Shown here in pieces: positions 43,440-53,482 of a stretch of 64,000 bases of DNA. The DNA is from Immersiella caudata (lineage: Eukaryota; Ascomycota; Sordariomycetes; Sordariales; Lasiosphaeriaceae): positions 1 to 64,000 of the forward strand of contig JAULSU010000002.1 of assembly GCA_030512335.1 (NCBI GenBank), read 5' to 3'. The first letter of the stretch is position 1. Every line of letters begins with the position of its first letter. A program made the translations under genes and the position numbers. The notes beneath the pieces were generated by a model. That model was given only the letters and a program-made list of their open reading frames with translations, did not search any database and was not told the DNA's origin.

Positions 43440-44460
43440 CCACATCGGCCAATACCCGTGGATACTCAAATCCCTGAACTCCTTCCTCACTTCTGCAAGC
43501 AGCCACTCCAGCTCCTTAACAGTCCAACCCAGCCCGTTCTGAGACTTCGGGCGCGTGAAGATGGCAAGACTCAATGCGGAGAGAGCTTGCAGTGCATTCT
43601 CCCTAGCCCAAGCCCCTATTCTTGTTAGCTCACTCGATCCTTGTCCATAAACTAATGGGGTCTCATACCAAGCTGTTTGTGCTTCTTATCCGCCGCCCAC
43701 GTGCTGATGGACCACTTCTCCTGGACTTCAAAGATATCGACAAATCCCGTGGCTGCAAGCTTTTCTTTGTACTTGAGGGCCGTGTTCAGGGGCTGTTCAT
43801 TCCCCTAGAACCCCTCCTGTAGCAGAACGGACCACTTGTGTGTAGCATGTTCGGGCTTAAGTGAGCCGTCATCAGTGCGATGGGGTAGACGATTTCGAAC
43901 AGTTCGAGTGTGCCGCCGGGGGCGAGGGCGCTGTAGATTCTCAGTCAGTCAGGCGTTAAGTATTGAGTCAGGGCTCCGAAGGTGCGTACTCGTAACACTG
44001 CTTAAAGTATCGCGGGAAGTCACGAATAGATCCTGTCGTGAAGCGCGAAAAGATAAAGTCAAACTGAGTGGTAAGCGTCCAATCATCTTCAAGATCGTTG
44101 ACGTAAAAGCGGACGTTGGGCGGGATGCTTGGTATTGAGCGTCAGCTTGCAACAGGTCGGAAATGCCATCGCACTTACAAGGTTGGCTGTATCGGGCTCG
44201 AGTCCACACCAGTGACTTTTGCTCTCGGGATGCTCTTCCGCAAACTCAATAGACCAAATTCCCGTCCCACACCCGGAATCTAGCAGTCTAGCTGGTGGCT
44301 TTACAAGCGGAGCGCAGTGGAGTTTGCCATCAAACGTCGCAAGCAACAAGTTGTGTTGAAGATCAAGGCGCTCTTTCTCGGGCTGATCATTAGGAAGGAC
44401 GTAAGGCCCCTGTTTGTAAGCCTGGTACGTCCGGCCGTTTTCCTGGTGTTATGCGAGAAT
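43440..44460 (-). pseudogene. LaeA-like SAM-dependent methyltransferase relic
   Basis: Downwards from 44460: TYQAYKQGPYVLPNDQPEKE, then ARLLDSGCGTGIWSIEFAEE (SAM motif I), then a run of four A's (44217-44220 as T's) where three keep the family frame. After the shift, QPTFIPPNVRFYVNDLEDDW spans a GTAAGT intron, followed by FDFIFSRFTTGSI and, after another intron, LAPGGTLELFEIVYPI. A second frame change comes near GSLKPEHATHKWSVLLQEGF, and TAG lies at 43805-43807. The end is AWARENALQALSALSLAIFT and GWTVKELEWLLAEVRKEF. The ancestor belongs to the large LaeA/TAM-domain-like fungal methyltransferase family. Three breaks indicate a pseudogene, though the two indels could be sequence errors. Confidence 0.82.
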
Positions 44461-45313
44461 ACTCGATACTAGAGAAGTTGTGTCGCTGATGGTGTCCTGC
44501 TGTGGTGTTGGCAACTCTGCGGTAACACTAGTTGAGGGTTTTCGCGAACAGTCACGTCGTCGTACATCGTTTCATCCGGACCCAGCGGTGTGAGGGTCGT
44601 CATCGCGCTGGTGATTGAAAGAGCCCGAGACTCTCGTCGTTACCAGTGATGTTGCAAGTGCGGAGCCCAAACTTGCAATCTTGGACCTGTGAGCGGGGAA
44701 CGGCCCCCAAATTAAATCCGGACCATTAACCTGGATTGTTTGCCGCAGGGAGGCTAAAGCTGCTGCGAACGAATGGCACACCTTGCGGTTTGCAAGATGC
44801 AAGGCAGCGGTCAGCTTGGGGCAGGGGCTGGGATGCAGCAAGCAAACGCTGCAGAGCCAGCCACATCGGTCTCCTGGGGTTCAAACTCACCTACGCACCA
44901 GCGTTTAGCGCCCGATGAAGGGCGTTTGAAATGTTAGGTGGAGCCGCAACGGAGCTACCTTTCGGGACCTGTGTCAGTTCAAGCTCGAAAACCTAGGAAA
45001 TCGGAAGTAGAATCGACGTTGCGCAAGTGCGATCAAGCCCTTCTGCGAGTTGGACACCTGAGGGAGGCCAGCGCCGAGTCGGCATCGTTGCCCTCTTCGG
45101 CAAGAGGATATCGGGGGCCAACAGCCCGTAAGCACTGTGCCACCAACAAACAACAAATAATGCCGCTCACGTCAGACCCGGAATGCATATAAAGTCGACG
45201 GACACAGTCGCGTGAAAAAGAGTTCCCAGATTTGACCAACACCAAATGCTCACGACTTTCCAACACTCTTTTGTATCAAAACCTGTCCTCGTCAGAGCCC
45301 ATCGATCTAACCA
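44461..45313. other. Intergenic region
   Basis: No motif-bearing frame. A TATAAAG at 45188-45194 may serve the small frame at 45314. Confidence 0.4.
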
Positions 45314-45472
45314 TGTCTTGCCCCATTTTCCCTCCTTCAACAAACGGGCTTGGCTTCGTCGTCCTCATCACGACGCTGCTTAACGGCAAGAGTGTCATCC
45401 GCACAGCCATCGCAGATCTTCTGAGGACACGGCCCAAAAAAGAGTTTGAGCAAGAAGAGACGTTGGTTTAGA
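45314..45472 (+). CDS. Possible 52-residue protein, unknown
   Basis: ATG 45314 starts a short frame containing a hydrophobic segment (LGFVVLITTLL) and a charged end (RTRPKKEFEQEE). It lies about 120 nt after TATAAAG at 45188, the only support for expression. Sequence is unlike anything I know; treat as tentative. Confidence 0.25.
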
Positions 45473-45532
45473 CGCAAAATGGTGGAGCTTGCGCGTCCTT
45501 AGTCTCGACAGTTCCGAGAAGGTAAAAAAGAT

Positions 45533-45604
45533 GCGTCAAGAGGGAGTCGAACCACCCCCCTCAACCTTGGAAGGGTTGAATCCTAACCACTAGATCATTG
45601 ACGC
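45533..45604 (-). tRNA. tRNA-Gly (anticodon UCC), no intron
   Basis: On the minus strand the 72-nt cloverleaf has acceptor GCGTCAA/TTGACGC (fully paired), anticodon stem CAACC/GGTTG with loop CTTCCAA (anticodon TCC), and T loop TTCGACT. The T stem GGTGG/CCCTC contains one T-C mismatch and one G-T pair, so the gene may be slightly impaired or a pseudo-tRNA. Confidence 0.8.
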
Positions 45605-46545
45605 TCTGGATCTTGTTTGATGACAGTGGTACAGTGAGGTTTGGCACAAGTGGGGATGGCGTTTCCAAGATATTAATAAGGATACGGGCAACATGGCCTT
45701 GGAAGGTTGCTCTGGAGGGTAGATTTTGGAATGGAGGAGCGGAATAAGGAGACGCACTCATCAAGTTAGCAGGTACTGGCACACTGCCTGCGACGGAGTG
45801 TGGAGGGTATGGGTTACCCAGTTGATGCACAAGGGTTGATTTCGAATTGGGGGGGCTCTGACTAGGAGGAAGCGGAGGTTCAGGTATTGCAACAAGTCAT
45901 TCCAGGATCAAAAGGGTACACAACTGGCAAAAATAGCAAATTATACAACACCAGGGGATTCGCTGGTCGTCAGCGACCCAATTATTAGTCTGGCGGTTAC
46001 TGGCTTGTCTATAAGAGAGCGGACGGGATCCCGTATTCTCCACTACCTATGGTCGTATGTACTTGGCTTGGTCGCATTTCTGGATCAAATATGGGGAGGT
46101 GCTTGAGAAAGAAGGAGCAAGCCGTTACCAATCGAGCCAGGGTGATCAACCACGAAGAAAGCAAAGAATGCAATTTAATACCAGCGGCTATACCGGCTTC
46201 TGAAACCGTGACATAGAAGCTTTTACCCCGAGTTGACAAACTTTGAAGTGTTTTCGAATACCACTGGTCACCGTACAAACTTCGTAGCGCGGTTCGATCT
46301 CTTCCCACGCCCAGCCGCTGATGCCCAATCGAAGCACCCGCCAGCAGCCACCCAATCAAAGTGAAGAGCCAGACACCAAAAAGCCCAGTGACCTTCCGAC
46401 CTGAGCATCGGCACGTGTCACGCGTCACGAAGATTTACCGCTTCTCCTCATCCAACTTCCAACTTCTTGTGCAACTTGCACTGACATCCAACATCTCGCA
46501 GCCCCTGACAACAACCGCTGAAATCGACATCTCAACGTCATCAAG
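45605..46545. other. Intergenic region
   Basis: A 139-codon minus frame (46009-46428) has hydrophobic pieces but no family match and overlaps the likely promoter of the next gene, so it is not called. Confidence 0.35.
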
Positions 46546-47349
46546 ATGGCAGGGCCCAATGATATCAGCGACCCCCTCGCCAACTTCCAGGCAAGAATGA
46601 ACCAAATCCTGGCCCAAGCAAACGCCCAACTGCAGCAATCAGAACACGACCTCCAAGCCGAGTTTCACCATCAAGAAGCCCAAATTCATCAACCTTCCTC
46701 CAACTCATCCGCTCCCGGCCCCCCTTCATACGCCGCGCACCCCACCTCATCCACCACACTGGCCACGGCACCTCTGACCTGCGAAGGTCGCAACCCCGTT
46801 TCTAGTACCCACTGGTACGGCTGGCCAGACTGCTGCATCTGCACTCACTGCTTCACCACCTTCGCAGCAAACACTCCCCTAGCCTACGCCATGCCTTTTC
46901 AAGGCGAATTTGTGTCTTCGCATACAACTTGCGATCTGTACTCCCCCCGTCAACGCGCGCGATACCTTGAGGCGTGCAAGACGCGAGACGTCGAACCTCT
47001 TCTGGCTGCGAGTCGGGAACGGAGTGTAGTCTGGCAGGAGACTGTGGGCGTGATACTTGGGAGGGAAGCCGAGAGGGATTTGGCGAGAGCGAAAGCGCAG
47101 ACTATGGATGTGAGCGCGGCTCATAATGCGATGATTGAGAGATATAGTGGGTTGAAGGTTAGTTTTGGGGATGAGGTGAGGGACGAGTGGAGGACGGATT
47201 CAGGGGGTGTGTATTCGAGTTGGAATGGGGTCGTAGCGGAGAGGGAGGGGAAGGAGGCGGAGGAATTGTGGACCGAAGCGGCGAATCTGCAAGGGGGAAA
47301 TGGGGAGTTGATTGCGAAATTGGAGGCAAGATGGGCGGCGGTTGAGTAG
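46546..47349 (+). CDS. Conserved-looking hypothetical protein with Cys cluster
   Basis: A single exon of 267 residues. Residues 1-45 are Gln/Ala-rich and helical (NQILAQANAQLQQSEHDL), likely a coiled coil, followed by a Ser/Pro linker. Near residue 90 comes WYGWPDCCICTHCFTTFAAN, whose four closely spaced cysteines could bind zinc, then HTTCDLYSPRQRARYLEACK. The C-terminal half is charged and helical (REAERDLARAKAQTMDVSAA). No signal peptide is present. No named domain is recognised; the codon use and clean frame support a real gene. Confidence 0.7.
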   Translation: MAGPNDISDPLANFQARMNQILAQANAQLQQSEHDLQAEFHHQEAQIHQPSSNSSAPGPPSYAAHPTSSTTLATAPLTCEGRNPVSSTHWYGWPDCCICTHCFTTFAANTPLAYAMPFQGEFVSSHTTCDLYSPRQRARYLEACKTRDVEPLLAASRERSVVWQETVGVILGREAERDLARAKAQTMDVSAAHNAMIERYSGLKVSFGDEVRDEWRTDSGGVYSSWNGVVAEREGKEAEELWTEAANLQGGNGELIAKLEARWAAVE

Positions 47350-47501
47350 GATAAGTTAGGGGACTAGGATGGTAGGAGATGAAGGTACGAAGGCGTGAGT
47401 GCAAGTGGATATCATTCAATTAATGTACAAGAATGCTGCGCTCCATGTCTTGATGCTTTCTTTCTTCTTATTGCATGTCTCCTTTCCCAGTGCATAGTTG
47501 C

Positions 47502-48578
47502 TTACAAGCACTGCCAGTAGTAGTCGTTCAACCTAGTGCAAGTCGACCCCGACACGCAGGCCTTGGGGCCGTTCCACCCGTTGCCACCGCACTGTCCCCA
47601 TTTGGGCGTGGTAGGCTCGTTCACAGGGGGTTGCTGAGTCGGCTGGGGATTGACGGGCGGCTGCGTTGTAAGTTGGGGCTGTGTAGGTGTAGTAGGCTGG
47701 GTAGGCTGCGGCTGGGTCGGGTTTCCATCGGAGTTCTTGGCCTGGAACTGGCTCCAGAACTCCCAAGTGTTACCAGGGGCGAACGGGGTGTTGCTGCCCT
47801 GGTCGGTCTGCGAAGGGTTATGGTCTCCGTCGAAGATGACCCAGGTGGCCGGCTTGTCGGGAAGGCAGCCCGAGTAGCGAGTCTTGGTGGAGCGGCCGCC
47901 ATTGGGCTGAGGCTCGGGGTTAAGGTGAGTGCAGCCGTTATTTTGGACGAAGCGGTCACGCATCTGGCGGCCCATCTGGATAGATAGGACCGAGTCACGG
48001 GTACCGTGCTGGTGGTAGTAGGCCACAGGCTTGGTGCCACCTGCGCAACCCGATAGGACGGCAGACGAGAGAACCGAGATGGCGCGGACGTCGTCGGGGC
48101 GAGCGCAGGCCCAGGCATACGACATGGCGCCGCCGTAGGAGAAACCCGTGGCGAAGCGGAGGGACTGCTCGACGCAGAGGTCGTTCTCGATGGTGCGCAC
48201 CATGGTGTCGACAAAGGTGACATCCTCACCGCCTTTGTTGGCCCAGCCGTTGTTGAGGCCGTTAGGGGAGACGAAGATGGCCGAGTTGTTACCCGTCATG
48301 AGAGGGGGCAGGCCGTAGTAGGAGAGGGTGCCACCGCCACCGTTGGCGATCTGACGGTGGTCACCGCCAAGGGCGTGGAAGGTGAAGACGAGACGGTACG
48401 CCTGGTTGGAGTTGTAACTGTCGGGGAGGCGGACAATGTACTGGCGGTTCTTGCCGTTGATCTGCGCCGTGTACTCGCCGGAGCGGATGGTGGGCGTATT
48501 GCCGCATCCGGGCGAGCGGGCACCCAGCACGGGTGCCGCGGAGGCGAGGGCGAGGAGGGTGAGGGTCGAGAGCTGCAT
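47502..48578 (-). CDS. Feruloyl esterase (CE1-like) with C-terminal CBM1
   Basis: A single exon of 358 residues. Signal peptide MQLSTLTLLALASAAPVLG is followed by the esterase domain: RQYIVRLPDSYNSNQAYRLV, LVFTFHALGG (oxyanion region), and Ser147 in ATGFSYGGAM. Asp195 in HGTRDSVL and His253 in FDGDHNPS complete a plausible catalytic triad. A Thr/Pro/Gln-rich linker (about residues 283-322) leads to a CBM1 cellulose-binding module ending CTRLNDYYWQCL, with WGQCGGNGWNGP at its start. Such enzymes release ferulic acid from arabinoxylan and are secreted during plant-cell-wall degradation. A TATAAG element lies about 80 nt upstream. No lesions. Confidence 0.93.
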   Translation of the reverse strand: MQLSTLTLLALASAAPVLGARSPGCGNTPTIRSGEYTAQINGKNRQYIVRLPDSYNSNQAYRLVFTFHALGGDHRQIANGGGGTLSYYGLPPLMTGNNSAIFVSPNGLNNGWANKGGEDVTFVDTMVRTIENDLCVEQSLRFATGFSYGGAMSYAWACARPDDVRAISVLSSAVLSGCAGGTKPVAYYHQHGTRDSVLSIQMGRQMRDRFVQNNGCTHLNPEPQPNGGRSTKTRYSGCLPDKPATWVIFDGDHNPSQTDQGSNTPFAPGNTWEFWSQFQAKNSDGNPTQPQPTQPTTPTQPQLTTQPPVNPQPTQQPPVNEPTTPKWGQCGGNGWNGPKACVSGSTCTRLNDYYWQCL

Positions 48579-49559
48579 GGTGGGCGATGGGGACTTGGGA
48601 TGAAGGCCTGTTGAGAAGAAGCACGTCGTCGAGAACCGTGGAAGCTCTTGTTGACTTATACGCTGAGCGTCTTCCCCAGGGCCGAGTCCCGAGTGCCGCC
48701 ATCATTCGGGAAGGCATCCGTGAAAATGCAACGTCGCCACGTGTGTTTTCCTCGTCGATCTTCAGACGATTGGGGCGCTTGCGCAAAGGGAGCATCGCCG
48801 AGCTTCAACTGTCCGCCAAGACGTCTTGGATCGTGGGGTGTGAGATCGTGCGTGGGGAACCCCAGGAAAAACCGGGTTCTTGGGTGCCATCGCGGAGGGG
48901 ACCTGGCGCTCAGCTTCCGCTTTCAGCCCGGACATTTTGCGGAACCCAATTACCGAGGATAACTGCCGATGAGGCATGAAGCTAGTCCAGCAGAATTGGA
49001 CGAGTTCTTGCCGCGAAGGTCAAGCCTCGTGTAAAAATCTTGTGAGTCGACGTTGCACTCGCTGCGCCGGCGAGCTTGGTGCTGCGGCCCGAACACCGTC
49101 CAGAGGAAGCCGCTGTGATGTCAGCCTCTCAACTGGGTAAAATAATCGTGCTCTCCGTCAATTTTCCAGCGCGGTGCCCCAGTGCGACCACATTTTATCC
49201 GGTGGGATATGTTTGTCCCGGCCATAGCGAGTAAGAGATACCGTCACTGACACCTCAGAGGTGACGCTTTCGAAGCACGAGGGCCGCGACTGCGAGACGA
49301 TCTTGCGCAGGTGAAAACCTTCTACTACGTGACGGGGATTTGGTGGAAGGGAACCCCGATGCGTTGAGCAGCGGCGATGCTAATCCAGACAAGCATGAGC
49401 AATGGTGTTGTCGGGCTTTTTTTTTATCGGAGAGAGGCACGCTTTGCTTTGACAAAAAAATCGAGGTGTCGAATTTGCCCAGGGCAATGGTGTACATCCC
49501 AGCTGGTCATCTGATTTGCGCCGGCCCCCATGTGTCCCGAGCCAGACCTTCAACACACC
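48579..49559. other. Intergenic region
   Basis: This is upstream of the esterase gene on minus and of the MFS relic on plus. No other gene was recognised. Confidence 0.4.
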
Positions 49560-49890
49560 CATTCTTTCGCAAGGCATGCTCGGCTTTGCCATTGGTCCTC
49601 TGTTTATCAGCCCCATTCCGGAGATCTTCGTCCGCACGAAGGTCTTACAAACATTCAATTTGGGGTTTCTAGCCCTTAACACGGCAAGTGCACTTGCATC
49701 ATCTCTATGCTGAGTTGTCTCGCTTGCTTAGTATTTCCCATGTTTTGCCCGTACATTTACCAGGCGCTGGGATACGGCTTGACGAGCACCATTCTAGGGG
49801 CTGTCATCCTTATTTGTGGTCTGTCGGCTGCCATATTTCTAGAGAGGTACGGAGAAGCCTTAAGGCGCGTAGGAGTCTCTATTGCGCTGT
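49560..49890 (+). pseudogene. Collapsed MFS transporter relic
   Basis: One frame gives LGFAIGPLFISPIPEIFVRT, the family's G.a.GPL..SP.sEi.GR signature after TM2, then FNLGFLALNTASALAS. About 30 bases later another frame gives FPMFCPYIYQALGYGLTSTI and LGAVILICGLSAAIFLERYG, the TM11-12 region and the usual C-terminal ERYGEALR. The ten helices that should lie between are absent, so an internal deletion has fused the two ends of a 12-helix transporter. Confidence 0.7.
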
Positions 49891-50012
49891 TCAAAGTCAT
49901 GACTAGATGCATTGAATGCAATCATCTTCTCGAAGCAGTAACTCGCTCGCCCCCAATCCCAGATTTCCTACCAAAAGTGCGTCCTCCATCCTCACCGCCC
50001 GCACTGCACCAC

Positions 50013-50603
50013 TTAAAAGTCACCCACAAAAAACCTCGCCCTACTCCTCCTAAACCTCTCATACTCCCCCCTCACCTCCGACCTCTCAAATTTCCTCTGC
50101 TCGCTCAACGAAACCAAATAATAGCAAACATAAAAGCACCCCAACAGCAAATAATCCACCCTCCTCCCCGCCAGCACCGCCGTCGCCGCGTACGTCATCA
50201 GATACGCCGTGTAGAATGGATTCCTAACATATGCATACGGTCCTGTGGTGACGAGGAACTTCGGGGTATCTTTTGACATGGCGCGGGTGAACTGGTTGGG
50301 GGAGACGGTTCTTTGCGCCCAGGACCAGAGGGTGTGCGAGGCAATTTGGAGGAGGAGTATGAGTGCTACTCGGTACGGGCTGAGTGGGGCGATGGAAAGG
50401 GCGCGTTGGAATACGCCATGGGCGAAGATGGCGTTACCGAGGGTGGCGAGGGTGCCGAAGGCAAATAGGGAGGGAATGTTGGGGTTGTCGGAGGGTGAGT
50501 CGGGTTTGCGGAAGTAGTTGATTGTGCGGAAGATGGAGATGGAGGAGTAGATGCTGATGGCGGCTTCGAGGTAGGTTGTGGCTTGGGTGGGGGTGAGAAC
50601 CAT
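50013..50603 (-). CDS. Isoprenylcysteine carboxyl methyltransferase-like membrane protein
   Basis: A single exon of 196 residues from the first in-frame ATG (50603); the frame is open further upstream only from TTG. Four hydrophobic helices are visible (YLEAAISIYSSISIFRTI, LFAFGTLATLGNAIFAHGVF, PYRVALILLLQIASHTLW, YLLLGCFYVCYYLVSL). The motif VTTGPYAYVRNPFYTAYLMT matches the GPY.yvRHP.Y.g signature of the ICMT/PEMT-like family, with Asn replacing the common His after Arg. A basic C-terminus with EQRKFERSEVRGEYERF supplies the E..e...f..eY..Y pattern. Members methylate prenylated cysteine or lipids in the ER; the acceptor here is unknown. Confidence 0.75.
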   Translation of the reverse strand: MVLTPTQATTYLEAAISIYSSISIFRTINYFRKPDSPSDNPNIPSLFAFGTLATLGNAIFAHGVFQRALSIAPLSPYRVALILLLQIASHTLWSWAQRTVSPNQFTRAMSKDTPKFLVTTGPYAYVRNPFYTAYLMTYAATAVLAGRRVDYLLLGCFYVCYYLVSLSEQRKFERSEVRGEYERFRRSRARFFVGDF

Positions 50604-51049
50604 GGCTTTGACGTAACGTTGGGTCGGTCTCAATTTTGTTTTCGCGATGCGAAAAAGGAGTAGTAATGTGGTGAGTTGTTTTGGGCACAAGGGGTAGCTG
50701 TGTCATCAATGGCGTAAAAATTGAAGTGAGTGAAAGGTTATAAATCTGGTCGGAAGTCGCGGAGACGCCTAATTTCTGACGCCCCGTTAATTACCAGTGT
50801 TAGTTAGGCCCTTGTGCGAAGTCCGACGGAGGTTCGGAATGTTTTGAAACTGACCAATGAGACTGCGGGATAACAAACAGGTGATGAGGTCGTTAGACGC
50901 ATGCACGCGCCCCACCACGCACAGGAATGGAAGATGAGATAATCCGAGGGAAGTCGTATTATAGGGAGCGATCAGGTGCGTATTCGATACACCCGTCTTG
51001 GAGAAAGGGAGACAATGCTGTCGATGACAATGCTATTGTGATTACGAGT
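50604..51049. other. Intergenic region
   Basis: About 450 bases upstream of the methyltransferase-like gene; no gene seen. Confidence 0.4.
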
Positions 51050-51562
51050 TCAGATCTTCAGATCCCCCAGGCCCGCCAAGTCCTTCTCTTTAGGGTAGTC
51101 TAGCTTGAACGGCAAATCCTTCTTGTTCCCTTTGACATCCTCATCGCAAAACAGCGCCCCATTCCCCTTGGCGTATCCCCTCCTCGAGAACGAGCCGACA
51201 AACGTGCTGAGAACGTGGACCAGGTCCTCCGCACCGACATTGATGAGTTCTTCGAGAGGGTTCCATGCCAACATGGCGCAGCTCTTGTGCGCGGCGAGTT
51301 CGCACTCCTTCGTGTCCTTACTCAGCAACCAGATCTTGCGCTTCTACTCCAGTGGAGCTAAGAGCTCATTCATGAGGGTCCCGCAATCCGCCGTCTTGGG
51401 GACGTGCCAGCCGCTCTGGAGACCTGTCTCGGCCATGAATCCTCTGCAGAAACGACCGCTATCCATGACAGGTATTCCGCTGCTCGATGTTGCATTGATC
51501 GGGCTGCTCTGGGCGATCTGCGCGCCAGCCATGGCGAGAGCGGTGATGGCGTTCAGTTTCAT
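51050..51562 (-). pseudogene. Small secreted protein gene with a single in-frame TAG
   Basis: ATG 51562 opens a signal peptide (MKLNAITALAMAGAQIAQ). The frame continues with GRFCRGFMAETGLQSGW and CGTLMNELLAPLE to TAG at 51344-51346 (codon 73), then goes on unbroken to 51050 with KRKIWLLSKDTKECELAAHK and VHVLSTFVGSFSRRGYAKGN. Total length without the stop would be 170 residues. Five mature cysteines are visible. The stop fits a C:G to T:A change of a Trp or Gln codon. No intron can remove it. It may be a recent pseudogene, a read-through gene or a sequence error. Family not recognised. Confidence 0.6.
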
Positions 51563-51954
51563 TGTTGCGCTGCTGACACGTTGGAACACGTGTCCTCCGG
51601 TCGGGGCGTATAACAAACTGGGCCCCGAGGGCACTGCGGGTACTCCGCGCCAAGTTAAATATTTGATTGCTTCGATGATTCGAAAGAAATGTAGCTCCCA
51701 ATCCAACAGGTGTGACTCGGGCCCCTCACATTGCAGAATCTCTACCGTCGTTGCGGCATCAACGCGGGAGCCTATGACGTGTAAGAGATTCTCCTTGCCT
51801 CTGTCCTGCGAGAACTCGGCGTGGGATGCCGTGGGTCCCGCAACTAAGAAAAACATGTTCTGCTGCCCCAAGAGCGTCTCCTTTTACGACCGTTTGTTCG
51901 ACAAGAAGTCCGGCACCCAAGACGGGAGTCTCACACGTCAGGATTAAGATTTCG

Positions 51955-52870
51955 GTGGCTTTTCTCCTTTTCCATGCGCACGAATACCGGCCCAAGCCAA
52001 GGCCTCGCCGCCGGACTTCCGGTTCTCTAGCAACTGCCTGTCAAACTGACGGGTCACTTCTTCGATGGGGTAGCTATAATCTGGTACCAGCTCCGGCGCT
52101 CGGTCGATCTCGTTTACTTTACCAACGAGAGCATGGCGAAGTATCGGTCCCTTGGAAACCCTGTTTTGCGGCGAAGAAAGAGGGCTATTGAGCCCAACAT
52201 TGGTTTGGGAGCCCGCACATCCACCGAGGTAAAACCCGGGCCTAGGTGGGCCCTTGTTATCGCACAGTATGGTTCAAACCTGCCAATCCTCATGAGGGAG
52301 ATAAAACTGGTACGGAAGGTGATGATAAGCTTGAGACCCATAATCATCAGCAGGATCGAAGGCCAGTCGCGGCGCCCATATCGAAATGTTCCGGCGGCGA
52401 CCGTCCCCCAAAAAACCCTTAGTTCTCCACGAAAGAGGTCAACTTGCCGTCCCAGTACAAACTCTTGCACCATCCAAAGCCGATGAAACCACAGTCGAGA
52501 GAAGAAGCGACGAACGCAGCTCTTAGCAGACTCTTCGAACTCCAGTTCCGGAGGGACCTCAAGGAACCCCTGCTCCTGTGCAGGGACATGGGCACGCTTC
52601 CGAGGCGGCAAATCCAGGTCGAGGACCTCCGGCAGTTGCTCTGCAGTGTAGACATTACCTCCGCCAAATAAAGGGGCTCGTAAGTCAATTTTGTCCCTCA
52701 AGTAGAGCGTCGTCGCTGTCGCCGCTTTGGGGGGCCGAGATCGCGGATAACTCGCTCGGCCGATGAGTAGATACGGCCCATGAGGGCGACTTGGTGTTCT
52801 TTTCCGACAGATCATTGAGTGATGCAGATGGCGTCTGCCCAAACAGCTTGTGTCATTGTCGGGTCGCGAA
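51955..52870 (-). pseudogene. HET-domain gene relic 3
   Basis: On minus, EHQVALMGRIYSSAERVIRD near 52810 resembles the HET block ..QV..M..IY..A..V. In another frame FHRLWMVQEFVLGRQVDLFR lies near 52480 (the R.W..QE motif) and RDRYFAMLSLV at about 52120, matching DPRDRIFAMLSLV. After one apparently missing base comes GKVNEIDRAPELVPDYSYPI then EEVTRQFDRQL, the family's PDYS..v.eV...f block, ending near 51955. The EALSYTWG start is not identifiable. At least two frame breaks. Same family as the two relics near 12-13 kb and 35-37 kb but clearly a different member. Confidence 0.75.
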
Positions 52871-53482
52871 GGCGGGTGAGAAAGGAGAAGGGAGACTCGG
52901 TGGTTGGAGTCGAGCCGGTATACGTGCGGAAAGCTCGAGGTTTCTCATCACTACCCCAGAAATACGAAAGAGCGATGAATGTCGGTGTTGAGTCGTCGTC
53001 TGACAGAGCCTTGAAGGCTCATCGTCGGTCCCGGGGAATACATGGGGGACGCGAAACTCGCCGGGGGCAAGGTGGAGGTATTTGTATAGCTCCTGTGTCG
53101 CCGTCCTGTTCGACCCGACTGAGTGTCAAACATGGGAGCCGGGTGAAATGGGTCAGTGGGCGGCTTTCATGTTCCGCAACGTGGGGGAGACGCGCAAAGG
53201 CGGATTGGCTTCCGCAGCTCTCTGATTGTCGCCACGAAAATCCTGTTAACGGTTGAAGCTACCGAGTGGTGGGCATATGCGCGGGCAACGATTAAGGTGT
53301 TGATTTCGTGGCGTTTAAAGTAAGGTCGAAACAGAATTCTTATGGGGGTTGGAAAAAGCGAGATGGACTGCAACAGAAATCTCGCGGAAGGCACGGGGAG
53401 AGAGCGGAGTTTGGTCACCAGACGCTCTCATTGGCTACCTGCCTGCCAAAATTTCACACGCTCTTTCCTCCGATTCAGTTGC
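52871..53482. other. Intergenic region
   Basis: Possible eroded 5' part of HET relic 3 and the 3' flank of the ferric reductase gene. Nothing further recognised. Confidence 0.4.

Noticed and set aside
46009..46428. Minus-strand frame of 139 codons with hydrophobic parts
   Set aside because: Overlaps the expected promoter of the gene at 46546 and has no recognisable feature.
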